Source of the DNA: Dictyophora rubrovolvata
Lineage: Eukaryota > Basidiomycota > Agaricomycetes > Phallales > Phallaceae
Direction of reading: 5' to 3'
DNA length: 64,000 nucleotides
NCBI GenBank assembly: GCA_029959195.1
Contig: CP114120.1
Coordinates: 434,001-498,000 of the forward strand
Part shown: positions 46,410 to 56,395 of the stretch, one piece after another
Numbering within the stretch: the stretch's first letter is position 1
How the letters are laid out: each line of letters opens with the position of its first letter
Translations under genes and position numbers: made by a program
The notes under the pieces: model-generated
Database searches by the model: none
The model's input: the letters and a program-made list of their open reading frames with translations, nothing else
Told to the model about the DNA's origin: nothing

Positions 46410-48408
46410 ATGACCGACGTCGACGCTAATGATATACCTAGCTCTCCTCCCATCCATTGGTCCAACGTATTTATCCTCTTTGGATTCCATCTCGGTGCTC
46501 TATTTGGAGTGCTTTATGTTACTCCCTGGTCGGTAGTACATGCAAAAACCCTGATCTTGACATGTCTCCTATGGCTTTGCTCAGGATTTGGGTGCGTGTT
46601 TGCAGGTTTTATGTTTAGGGTTAGTCGGCTGATATTGGAGTCGTAACGTCGTGCACAACGACAGCATTACTATTGGATATCATCGTCTGTGGTCTCATAG
46701 AGCATTTTCTGCCTCACTGGGTACCCGTATCGTATTATCTATATCTGGGGCTTTAGCTTTTCAATGGTCTATCAAGGTATTCAACCTTACCGTTTCTCGG
46801 CTGCTGACATTGTGTATATACGACTTCTTTTTCAGTGGTGGTAAGCGATTTGATGGTGTAGTAGTGTATCATCGAGATAAAGCTTAGAACTTGCGAACTC
46901 ATAGGGCCATCAGACATCGACTGCATCACGTGTGTGCTTTAAGATTGACTTTTCAACTATATATGTTTAACAAGCAATTTTGATTCTTCCAGAGATTTAC
47001 TGATGATCCATTCAATGATCCGTTTGTGCCAATTCCGCTGTCAATATCGTGTATGATCGCTGAGGCTACGATGTATCCCCCTAAGATACACTTTCTCCAG
47101 AGGCCTATATTTCTCTCATATTGGCTGGTTATTCTTCGATCCAGCATACCCCAAGCTATACTCTGTCGATAAGAATGATTTAAAGCGCGATCCGGGTATG
47201 TATTCTCCAATAGACGTTATCACGACTCCACTAATTCAGCTTTGTCTTCCTATGTATCTTTAGTTGTGGAATTCCAAGATAAATACTATCGTTCGCATTC
47301 GCATTAGATGTTTTGCAAAGCGGAAAAGACTAAATAGTCATAACTTTCAGTCCCTATCGCGGTGTTCGTTGGCTTTGTGGTTCCAACGCTTATTGGTGGG
47401 CTTTGGGGTGACACGATTGGTGGATTCATTTGGGGAGGATTTGTACACAAAGTAATCAGTACGTCTCTTACGGTTACATATAGTACCAGAATGGTCCTGA
47501 AAGTAAAATATTAGTTTGGCACACAACATTTGTCGTAAACTCGTACGCCCGCTATTTTTTCACCTGTTGATGATATTTGAAATCGCGTCAGGCTCGCGCA
47601 CTGGCAAGGTCCTCAAAACTATTCCGATGAAATGTCGGCCAAAGGTAATCTTGTAAGCTGGCTTCGCAAAATGGGAGCGTTGCAGGGATTTACATAATTA
47701 CTTCGGTCGCAGCTTTTAGCAGTAATCTCTTTGGGAGAAGGGCATCACAACTTTGTAAGGAGCTTTTCTCTATTATCGCCGTACAGACTAACTAGCGGAT
47801 TGATTTTAGCACGTGAAGAGAATTTGAGTTCCCTTATATCAGTGAAATCTTATCGTTTCATAGCACGCATTTCCTTATGATTATCGCGCATCTCCTGGAA
47901 AGTTCGAATATGATCCATCTAAATGGTTGATCCTTTTATTGGCACAGATCGGGTTCATCACCAGATTAAAACGAGCTGACGATGAAGACATCAAATATGC
48001 CATGAAATACATGACAAGGAAACACAAAGCGCGGCGTTCCAACGAGACATTGCCATGGACGGGTCCTATTTTCAGCCGCGAAGAAGCGGAACAACAAATC
48101 AGGGAGTCTCCTTCGACCACGAGGTGTTTTGTTGTTATCTACGATTATCTCGTAGACGCCACTAAGTTTATGAAGGACCATGTAAGTGAAATTATGCACC
48201 ATTCGTTGACTGTTAAAGGGTTCCATCATTGTATCTCAAGCCTGGCGGGGCTGCAATCTTCCGGCCTTACTCTGTTCGAGTCAGGGAAGGAGAAATTATG
48301 TGGCAAGACGCGACGTGGGCTTTCAAGACACATAACCGACATTCTATGAATGCTCGTAGAGGAGTTCGACAGTTGGCTGTTGCTAAAATATTAGATAAGG
48401 GGAAGTAA
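46410..48408 (+). CDS. ole1: Acyl-CoA delta-9 desaturase with C-terminal cytochrome b5 domain (Ole1-like)
   Basis: His box 1 is GYHRLWSHRAF (exon 2, 46665-46776). Box 2, RHRLHH, lies in a 25-nt exon (46905-46929) followed by RFTDDPFNDP. Box 3 is HNF-H-H-AFPYDYR if a 3-nt exon CAC (47810-47812) is included. A 5-nt exon TGGTG (46836-46840) supplies the WW before box 2. Membrane helices and YFSHIGWLFFDPAYPKLYSV, GFVVPTLIGGLWGDTIGGF and LAHWQGPQNYSDEMSAKG follow the family order. The C-terminus has a cytochrome b5-like segment, DYLVDATKFMKDHPGG, with a later His in NRHSMNAR, and the stop is at 48406-48408. The ER enzyme introduces the 9,10 double bond into palmitoyl/stearoyl-CoA. Around a dozen introns are required. 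The exon after NDP (47020-47100) and the join before AVISLGEG (47640-47720) are uncertain, so some blocks may be missing. Confidence 0.85.
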
Positions 48409-49402
48409 GGAAATAGTGGCACTGCGTGATACGGTGTGGTTTTGCATTCTAGAACCGCGTCTGTGATTGATGTTGACCAAACAAAGTGATGTGAATGTTA
48501 AAGGTGGTCTCATGGTATTATAAGGGCTTTTGAGCTATGTAAAGCTTTATACAAATAAAAAGACTGCCGGGTTCTGATTAGAGTTGTGTTACACTCAATA
48601 ATTTAGGACGAGTCCTCTGTCGTAACCCCTCATGTCGCGTTGGAGTTTACGATGCGGTCACAGTACATTAGAACTTATATTACATAACGCGCTGTACATA
48701 GTATCCTGAGGCGCCGGCCAAAAGACTCCGTCTTTTGACCGAAGCTCCTCAGTGCTTCATTCAACATGTCGGTGGTGGATGCCCGGAGGGTCCAAGCGCA
48801 CGAGCTTTGGTGGAGGTGAACGGGGACGGAGAACGATTCCGAATCGGGTTCAAACTCTAAAAATCATGAATTAGCTCTCTTGCTTTCTTTATTGTTTGGT
48901 TGTAGTACCTGGAAGCCTGTTCTTAACCTTGTCATGCATTTGCTGCGCGGTCTTCCGCGAAAACTTCCCCTGGTGAAATCCCAGGATGAGATGTTTGGTG
49001 CAGATCAAAGGGCCCGTGGTTGTGAAATCCAAAATTCACCATCATAATGGTTGTCCGAAAGCCCATTGAAAAACCATCGTTATACGTGGGTGGATGGGTG
49101 GACAGTGAGCGAATTAGGGAAATTTCGTGGAGTTCGGGGGGATAGAAAAGACTTTTGAAGTCGGAGAGAATGAGAATTGTTTCGTTTTATAGACAAGGTC
49201 GGCCACGGTCATTGGCAAGTATCCGACTGCTCCACAATGTTCGTTCGAACTCCGCCTCAAGCGCTAGTGACACTGATCAAGATTCAAGGCATTTGAAATA
49301 TCTTATAATCTTTTGGTTACCCTCTGACTAACAAGGTAAGCTTGCAAGTGTCATGGACATTCAATATGCTGATGATGGCAATTAATTAGAGTACTTAGCA
49401 GA
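48409..49402. other. About 1 kb intergenic region
   Basis: No gene was recognised. A minus-strand piece near 48760-48860 reads NPIRNRSPSPFTSTKARALG and ends in a stop, without a partner exon. Confidence 0.45.
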
Positions 49403-51115
49403 ATGGAGCTGGATTCAGGGCCCGTGGCCATGCGTATTCCTTACGAGATCTTAAGAGAAATAGTGCTCTATATGTACACGTACATGCCGCAGCCCGGGGG
49501 AGTGTTCGATGAAATCGGATTCATTCCAATATCACAGAAACCACCGATACCTGCTTCCCATGTTTGTCGTTCATGGAGATATGCTCTTCTATCCGATCCT
49601 ACATTGTGGACATGCCTCTTCATTCCGAAGACGAAACCTGGTGTAATAACGGAGCTGCTTCGTCGTTCGGGATCTGCCTTATTAACCATATTCTTTGTGG
49701 TAGGAAGCTCAGAGAATGGCAAACTGGATCCCGCCGATACATCCGACACGCTTTCCTCCGTTTTTCAACAGATCCATCGATTCAAGACGCTACACATGTA
49801 TATTCACTTTGACTGTCTGTGGGACCCTCCCGAACATCTGGAAGCATCGATCAAACAAGTTTTTCCATACTTAAAACGACCTGCGCCGGAGCTGCAAACG
49901 CTATTTTCCGCAATTTATGTTGATACCAACCTCGAAAGAACAATTTCAAACGCACTTTTCTCCATGGACGCGCCAAATCTCAAGTACATATTTAATCATC
50001 AGCTTTCTTCCGACATCGGAGAATTGCATTCCCCTTCATTTCATGGCTTGTTGAAGTTGGATTTAAATATACCAAATTACGCGGACGTCGATGGCTGTCT
50101 TTTACTCAATTTCCTGGAATTATCCCCCTGCCTGCAATTCCTTCGTATTTTTACCCATTGGCCGTCATCATATATTCGTCTATTCAGCGAGGATCCCATT
50201 CCCCGCAAGGTTAATTTGCCACATATACAAAAGCTCACACTACAGGTGAACCGAACGACCGAGTTAATGGACCTGATCTTGAGTAATGTAATTTTCCCCG
50301 AAACATTCACATGGAATATCAATTCTTTACATCTGCCGGAGTTCACGCACTGGCCGCCTTTAGTTCAGCTTCTGTCTCGAGCACAGTTCACGTCTCTTTC
50401 TATTCTGTTCTCCGGCGACTCGGATACTGAAAAACAATTTGTAAAGCTGGCGTTCGAAGAAAGTCACGACTCGGAATACGCCAATAAATTCGCGAGTCTT
50501 TACGATGACATGTCTAGGGCAGCAAATCATTGGGATCCGTTAATGCAATCTATCAGTTCCATCAATATCACTCACTTGAGGCTTGTGTTCGACACCTCGT
50601 TAGAATGCATACCATTCTCAAGGCTTTTTGCTTCGCTACAGAGTCTGGAGTCCCTGAGCATCAAAGCTAGCGTCAAGGATATATATTTATCGTGCTTATC
50701 AACATTAACACCGAAAATGGAAGGACTAGCAGTCTCGAAATACAATAATACGAGTGGTACAATGACTTGCGACACGGGTTCCATGCAGGACTCCGCTCTG
50801 AATATAGTCCCTGCCAATGGCCCAGAAGACACGCAACCCTTCCCTAATCTTGAAATATCTGTATTTCCCTGTCTATTTTTACGCGAACTGTATATCGATC
50901 TGAAAGACATTCCACTGGACGAACTTCTTGCATTCGCGCTAAATACTTGTTACGACAGACGTTGTGAAGAAGGATATCCATTAAAATTCTTTGTCCAATG
51001 TCCCGAAATAATATGGGACGATGTTCAACCTATACTGCAGCTGCGAGATGTTGAACCTATACTGCCACTGCAGCTGCGAGAAGGTGGCCTCATTCATGTC
51101 GAAGTTCGACCATGA
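49403..51115 (+). CDS. F-box protein, paralogue of the gene at 41600
   Basis: A single 570-codon frame. The F-box-like N-terminus reads MRIPYEILREIVLYMYTYMP, PASHVCRSWRYALLSDPTLW and ELLRRSGSALLTIFF, aligning block by block with the minus-strand gene at 41600-43159. Leucine-rich segments follow (FHGLLKLDLNIPNYAD, LLNFLELSPCLQFLRIFTH, LPHIQKLTLQVN, LQSLESLSIKA). Near the C-terminus a short internal duplication gives LQLRDVEPILPLQLRE (51038-51086). The likely role is substrate recruitment to an SCF ubiquitin ligase. The start at 49403 is set by the first ATG ahead of the domain. Intact. Confidence 0.87.
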   Translation: MELDSGPVAMRIPYEILREIVLYMYTYMPQPGGVFDEIGFIPISQKPPIPASHVCRSWRYALLSDPTLWTCLFIPKTKPGVITELLRRSGSALLTIFFVVGSSENGKLDPADTSDTLSSVFQQIHRFKTLHMYIHFDCLWDPPEHLEASIKQVFPYLKRPAPELQTLFSAIYVDTNLERTISNALFSMDAPNLKYIFNHQLSSDIGELHSPSFHGLLKLDLNIPNYADVDGCLLLNFLELSPCLQFLRIFTHWPSSYIRLFSEDPIPRKVNLPHIQKLTLQVNRTTELMDLILSNVIFPETFTWNINSLHLPEFTHWPPLVQLLSRAQFTSLSILFSGDSDTEKQFVKLAFEESHDSEYANKFASLYDDMSRAANHWDPLMQSISSINITHLRLVFDTSLECIPFSRLFASLQSLESLSIKASVKDIYLSCLSTLTPKMEGLAVSKYNNTSGTMTCDTGSMQDSALNIVPANGPEDTQPFPNLEISVFPCLFLRELYIDLKDIPLDELLAFALNTCYDRRCEEGYPLKFFVQCPEIIWDDVQPILQLRDVEPILPLQLREGGLIHVEVRP

Positions 51116-51866
51116 TATTAAAATCGGGTCTGTCTTATCGTCTATTTTTATATCGTTAAAAATAACATACCTTTCATGTAGGTGATTCTAAATACCCTTT
51201 GAACGTTCGCACGATTATTCCACAGGACTCGGACGGGTCTATGCAAAATTGTCGTTTATGTATCATCGCCTGATGTTAAAATTAGTCTCAGTGCAGTAAA
51301 ATGATTCTGAGTCAAGTAAACGCGCTATCCAGATATACATATTGCAAGATTCTAATAAAGATGTGTGGTCTTTTATTATTGTAACTCTTTGAACTTTCAA
51401 GAATTATAGTTAATAGACTGTGTCCTCGCCATCAGTTTTGATATTTCGAGCTGGCGATGTGGCTTGGAGTCGTGTATTGTGTCAAGATATGCTCATCTAA
51501 AATGATAAATCCGATATGACTCTGACTCTTCGACCTCTCATCGTCGATGGCAAATCCGATCGTTCAGTCAATGGCAAAAAGGCGCCGGTATAGGACTTCC
51601 TTGGTTAATGCGAAAGCTATCCAAGCTGTGTGCTCCTCTTCTTCGGCAGAGACTCCTGACGCTTACAAATCAGGCCTTATTACATATGCGTCCTTACCTC
51701 ATCCGTCTTACAAAGCTCCGACAAGACTTAGAATTCCAGGTCGTTGCCTCATTGTCTACTCGCTGTGGCCAGCGTTTTCCTCGCGCGCTCCGTGCGCTTT
51801 TTTGACATAAAAAGAATCTCCACCTTTAATTTCTTGTTTTTTTTCTTATCTGTATAATTTAAAGAC
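51116..51866. other. Intergenic region, 0.75 kb
   Basis: No gene was recognised; overlapping short frames at 51547-51810 have no motif. Its right end should be the promoter of the NYN gene. Confidence 0.5.
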
Positions 51867-54069
51867 ATGGCCCACAATGATCACTCGGACACAGTTTCAG
51901 AGCCGCCTCTCTCTCCTTTCTCAAGTCGCTCTCTTTTGAGTGACGGTACTCAAACATCAGATGGCATGTGGCATTTTCCCTGTATATCCATATCTGTAAT
52001 GCTTATTTTTCACAAAGAACCTGCCGATTTGGGAGCGTTCACTTCTGTATTTCGGGTCATGAACCAGATGCAAGCACTACAAGAGCCTCCTGTCTTCCTC
52101 AACGCTCGGCCCGAATCACGCGGAGTGATATCTCTGTCCGAAAATGAATCAGATTCTAGCAGATGGTCACACCAAATCATTGATTCTTATCTCGAGCATG
52201 AACATGGAGGAGGCGGTGCAGGGGCGCACGAGTCTCCGCGTTTCCGCTCACAGGTCACTACTATCGCATCGGACGACGAGGCAGAGGATGATGATGATGA
52301 GAATAAGCAGAGAGATTCAGATTCTTCGGATACCGAGGGCACGTTTGAGAACAGACTTGATGGTGATGACGACGGTGTTGGTAATGGTGACAATGTCTCT
52401 CCACCAACTCTGGGCGCATTCGATTCGACGTTGGGTTTCCTAGCTGCCGAATCCGCAAGATTAGCTGCTGCGTTGGACGGTCGGAACCATCACGCTGCCG
52501 TATGGAGAGGCTCGGACGAACCAAAGAGACGACGTCGACGGAAACGGAAGGGGCCATCTAAGACTGCCAGTGTGCTTGACCACGACGAAGCACCGTCCGT
52601 TACGGTCGTACCAACGCCCGAGGCATCCTCGTCTTCGTCTGCCGAATCATCCTCTCCTTATAAAACCGGATTGAGTCCCCCAGATAGTGAATCGGCCTTA
52701 TCCCGGCCTCGTGACATCACGTCCCGCCGTCGACCCTCACCACATCGTTCTAGGTCTAGACCACCACAGCCACAACCACAACCACAACCACAACCACAAC
52801 CACAACCACAACCACAACCACTGCTTGTACCATCGTCTTCATCACCATCACACCGAGATTTGCACATATCATCCTCTCTTCCTAATCTTCCACGTTCACT
52901 GCCTAGTACGGTCGATTCTCGACTTGTCCGGCTTCGAATGCTCGCACAGAAATTGCGACACCATTTTCCACAGAATTCTATGTCTTTGCGACAGATACTA
53001 ATAGAAGACTTGCCGGAGAATAGTTGGATAGATCCCAGAGGTCCTGAGGTTCAACACGGGGATCCGTTAATCCATGTTTTTATCGACCAGTAAGCTATCA
53101 CATAACAACTCCCGTCATCATTAGTTAACGGAATCCTGCTTTTATAGTTCAAACATCTTAGTAGGCTTTCTCAACCATTTGAAAAGAACACGAAAGGGAA
53201 CGAAGCCGCATTTATACTTTCCCGCTCTTCTCTTAATTTTAGAACGCGGACGTGCAGTTAGTCGGCGAGTAGTAGCTGCTTCAAGTCCTCTATACCAAAG
53301 TATGGATTCAGCCAAGGAACTCGGTTATAGTGTGCACATTTACGCGCGAGTTCCCGATATATCCACGGATATACCAAACGGAATGGACAACGGCAACAAC
53401 AACACAGCACTTATCAGCCCTAACGAAACCAGTACTAGCAGTTCGTCTCTGGCACTGGGTTTAAAGAATGTTCGACCGAAGAAAATACCCCAGTCGACTA
53501 TCACAGCTTCTCCCGTTACTCCAACGACGTCGAATTCCCTTCCAAAACGGAGTATAAATGTTGACCCGGAGTATTTAATACCACCGTATCCTAATCGCGA
53601 ACGTGTGCAAGGTCATACCCGCTCCAGTTCTCATCCGACTTCTGTTTCCACTTCGACTCCAACATCCATGGGAGGGGGAAGCACTAGTGCGCTATCCTCA
53701 ACAACCAGTACATCAATTCTTCTCCCCCCACCTCGAATCCGGTACCGCGAGCAAGGCGTCGACGAGCTTCTGCAGTTAAAATTACATCAAGCTCTTCTTT
53801 CACCTGAAGCGGATCCATTACCGCCAGGTTCTACAATCGTCCTCGCTACGGGTGACGGGGCAAGTGGACAATTCAATGAAGAAGGTTTTTTAGGTGCCGT
53901 GAAGACTGCGTTGAATAAAGGGTGGAATGTGGAGTTATACGCATGGGGACGGGGGATCAGTAATGTGTGGTGGAAGGTCGCTGAGGAGGAAGGGAGTAAT
54001 AGGTTTAAGATTTGGGCTCTTGATCAGTATGCTGTGGATCTTTTGGAAGTTGTGTCGTTGGGGAATTAA
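51867..54069 (+). CDS. NYN-domain (PIN-like) protein with long disordered N-terminus
   Basis: The long first half is low-complexity: acidic (DDEAEDDDDENKQRDSDSSD), basic (RRRRRRKRKG, a likely nuclear signal), Ser-rich, and a (Pro-Gln)n run at 52764-52820. Then comes RLVRLRMLAQKLRHHFPQNS and the first NYN strand DPLIHVFIDHSNIL, split by a 61-bp intron (about 53092-53147). The nuclease fold continues FPALLLILERGRAVSRRVVA, YREQGVDELLQLKL, then IVLATGDGASGQFNEEGF, VKTALNKGWNVELYAWGR and FKIWALDQYAVDLLEVV. The conserved Asp in FID.SN and TGDG and the GVDELL segment are typical of NYN/PIN RNases (MARF1/limkain-b1-like). A Ser/Thr-rich insert of about 130 residues splits the domain. RNA cleavage is inferred. 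A stretch at 51960-52015 could be an intron but stays open in frame. Confidence 0.85.
52764..52820 (+). repeat. CCACAA hexamer array coding for (Pro-Gln)n
   Basis: About nine tandem CCACAA units encode PQPQ repeats inside the disordered region of the NYN protein. Multiples of six keep the frame, so length variation would be tolerated. Confidence 0.9.
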
Positions 54070-54663
54070 TTGGCATATGGATTTTGGCTTTGGATTTTGG
54101 ATTTTAGCTAACGGTTGGGAGGGAATGGATTTATGAGCTTATGATTTTTATCGGTGATATATCAAAAGGAAGGCTTAGGAAGGGTTGTAACTTATCGATT
54201 GCGAGGAGGGTGTTCTTATTTTATATCGATATATCCAAAGACTCGAAGTAATTTTTATTTTGTTTTTTTTCCTTCCATCGCATGTACAAATCCTGCAATT
54301 CGTTTTCGTTCAAAAAAATATGTATTGATATAGCAGTCGACATCAATGGATGCTTGCGATTACTAATGTAATCTATGTAAATTCGCTTTTAAAATATTCC
54401 GAAGCTCGTTGACCATGCATGGAGGAAGCGACAAGTCGTGAGGCACCGGAGAATCAGGTCGGAATGCACTGTCACAAAGTGGACGATTACAAGTCTACTG
54501 GAAAGGAAAGTCTCGCTCGAAAAAGAAACATTTCGAATTCATATATCTATTTAGTTCCAAGAAAGTGTAGACCGCTTCTGAGATCTTGAACTATCAATAA
54601 TAACATCAATTTTATGGATTTTGGGTATCAACCAAAGAAAACGTGCCAATTTGATGGTCGATA

Positions 54664-54927
54664 TCAACTTGAAGTCTTATTTAATTGACAAGAACCGACC
54701 TAAAGAAAGGAGTTGACAGGCTGAGTTCGGCAACTCGTGTGTAATAATAGGATGAAGATGCATACAAGAACGTTACTGCAAGTGGTACCCGTGCAGCATT
54801 CGGGGAATAATACGGAACAGAGTTGTCCGATGCAAGTAGGCGGGGGATCATTGGGTGCAAGTGCAACAGCTCCATTGACTGAGAGAATGTTGAGAGCAGT
54901 GAAGACTGTGAGTTGAGCGAATTTCAT
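54664..54927 (-). CDS. Small secreted six-cysteine protein, knottin-like spacing
   Basis: Two exons (54766-54927 and 54664-54699) with a 66-bp GT-AG intron encode 65 residues. The N-terminus MKFAQLTVFTALNILSVNGA is a typical signal peptide. The mature part has six cysteines at 32, 37, 44, 45, 50 and 58, i.e. C-x4-C-x6-CC-x4-C-x7-C. This order and spacing fit the inhibitor-cystine-knot pattern (C-C-CC-C-C), and only the second exon supplies the sixth Cys. The length and signal peptide also fit fungal small secreted cysteine-rich proteins (effector-like or hydrophobin-unrelated). No homologue was recognised. Disulfide pairing and function are inference; nothing shows that it is harmful. A longer upstream in-frame ATG at 55059 would bury the signal peptide and is not preferred. 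Confidence 0.65.
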
Positions 54928-55311
54928 CGTAGTAATGATGTGATTGAGTAAAGTTGTATACTGATGTTTTTGGCTCAAATACATTCCTTTATTTATATGT
55001 TTCGGACAATGTAGAGTAGGGAAAAGAATACCCAAAAATAAAATGATTAAGGGTTTCATGGTAACCGGCAGAGTATCCTTAAAACTTTGGGCCTTGGCGT
55101 CGATACTTCATGACCATAGTCCATTGACTCACAAATGTTTTGGGAACTTTGAACGAAATTTAAATGATTTTAAAGCCTCAAATGCATTCCATCTTACGAT
55201 ATACAACAACAACAAGAATGGTCGTCATTGTGGTAAAGTCGATTATTGATTATTAATATACAGAGAGTAAATCAGGTCATGTCTTTTACAATTTAGATGG
55301 AGAGTCACGGG

Positions 55312-55505
55312 GCCGTTTCAAGACCGTTTCGTTGTTCGTTTCGATTTCAGTGAAACGGCTGGTGAAACGGCGAAACGCAGTTGTGTTGCTGTCCGACAGC
55401 GGGGGTGTCCGAGTCCAGAGTTAGAATGGGACAAGCAAGTAGTATTTCAGAGGTAGTGTACATCCGAAATCTCGAAACTGGCAGCGAAACGACCTTGAAA
55501 CGGCC
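55312..55505. repeat. ~194-bp MITE-like element with ~40-bp terminal inverted repeats
   Basis: The left end GGCCGTTTCAAGACCGTTTC pairs with the right end, whose reverse complement is GGCCGTTTCAAGGTCGTTTC. The similarity continues through TTTCGATTTC-like sequence for about 40 bases with a few mismatches. The interior is rich in GAAACGG/CGTTTC. No frame and no clear target duplication were seen. Confidence 0.65.
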
Positions 55506-56395
55506 TACTCTGACATCCCTTATTAAATAGTTAAATTATATAATATGCATTCTTGTTCATATATGTACTTTCTGAATGACTAACTGAGCCGTTTTTTGCT
55601 GAGATTCTTGAAACTCGATGGACCTACATGGCACATGCTGTTCTATCAGTTCAACATTTACGAACAAGGTCATTACTCGCCTCTTATTACGCCACCCCGA
55701 AACCAGAAGGATCATCCTCGAGACCGTCCTAATTGTTCTTTCAATTGCTACGGAATGGTTCCTCTCTCTAGTAGCTGAACTCCCATAGTAATTTGAGACT
55801 CCTGTTGGCAATTCTGAGGACTCCGGAATGTTAGTACAGTGACTGTAGTGATTTGCTGGCACCAAAAGGCATAGTATCCGTCAAAATAAAAATTAGTGGT
55901 GGAAGTGGAAAGTCCTTGTTGATGTTTTGTTGGTGTGGGTTTTGTGGGTTTGTTTGCAATTAAGATTCGGTGGCATCGATCCGAGCGGTACAGGCTGCGC
56001 GCATGCCCCACTGTGGCGCTTTATTTTCGGAACACGGTTCGTCATGCATCATAAATGAATGACCAAAGACGTGCCTAGATTAATGAAATTTCAGGGTGAA
56101 GACGCATTGGGATTTCATGTCCAAAGGGTCCAAACTCAGAAATTCTGTTTGGAAAAGGAATATATGAGCCAATCTGTAATGGCAAATTTACTCAAATTGA
56201 TGATATCTAGCACAGAAGTGCACGACAAAAATGGGCTTAATCGGGAATGCTCACTAATTGCTCATAGCGATGATGGTATTAGGGAGAGCGGAAATGTCAC
56301 GTGTGACGCGTGACAAACATTTTTTTTCCTTTCATCGATCGTCTTCAAACATTACCGTCGAGATGGAAACCAATTGTTATTGGTATAAATTCTAA

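Noticed and set aside
48755-48860. Minus-strand short product resembling a mating pheromone precursor (RNRSPSPFTS...)
   Set aside because: It ends in Cys directly before the stop, without a CaaX box, and no pheromone receptor gene is nearby.
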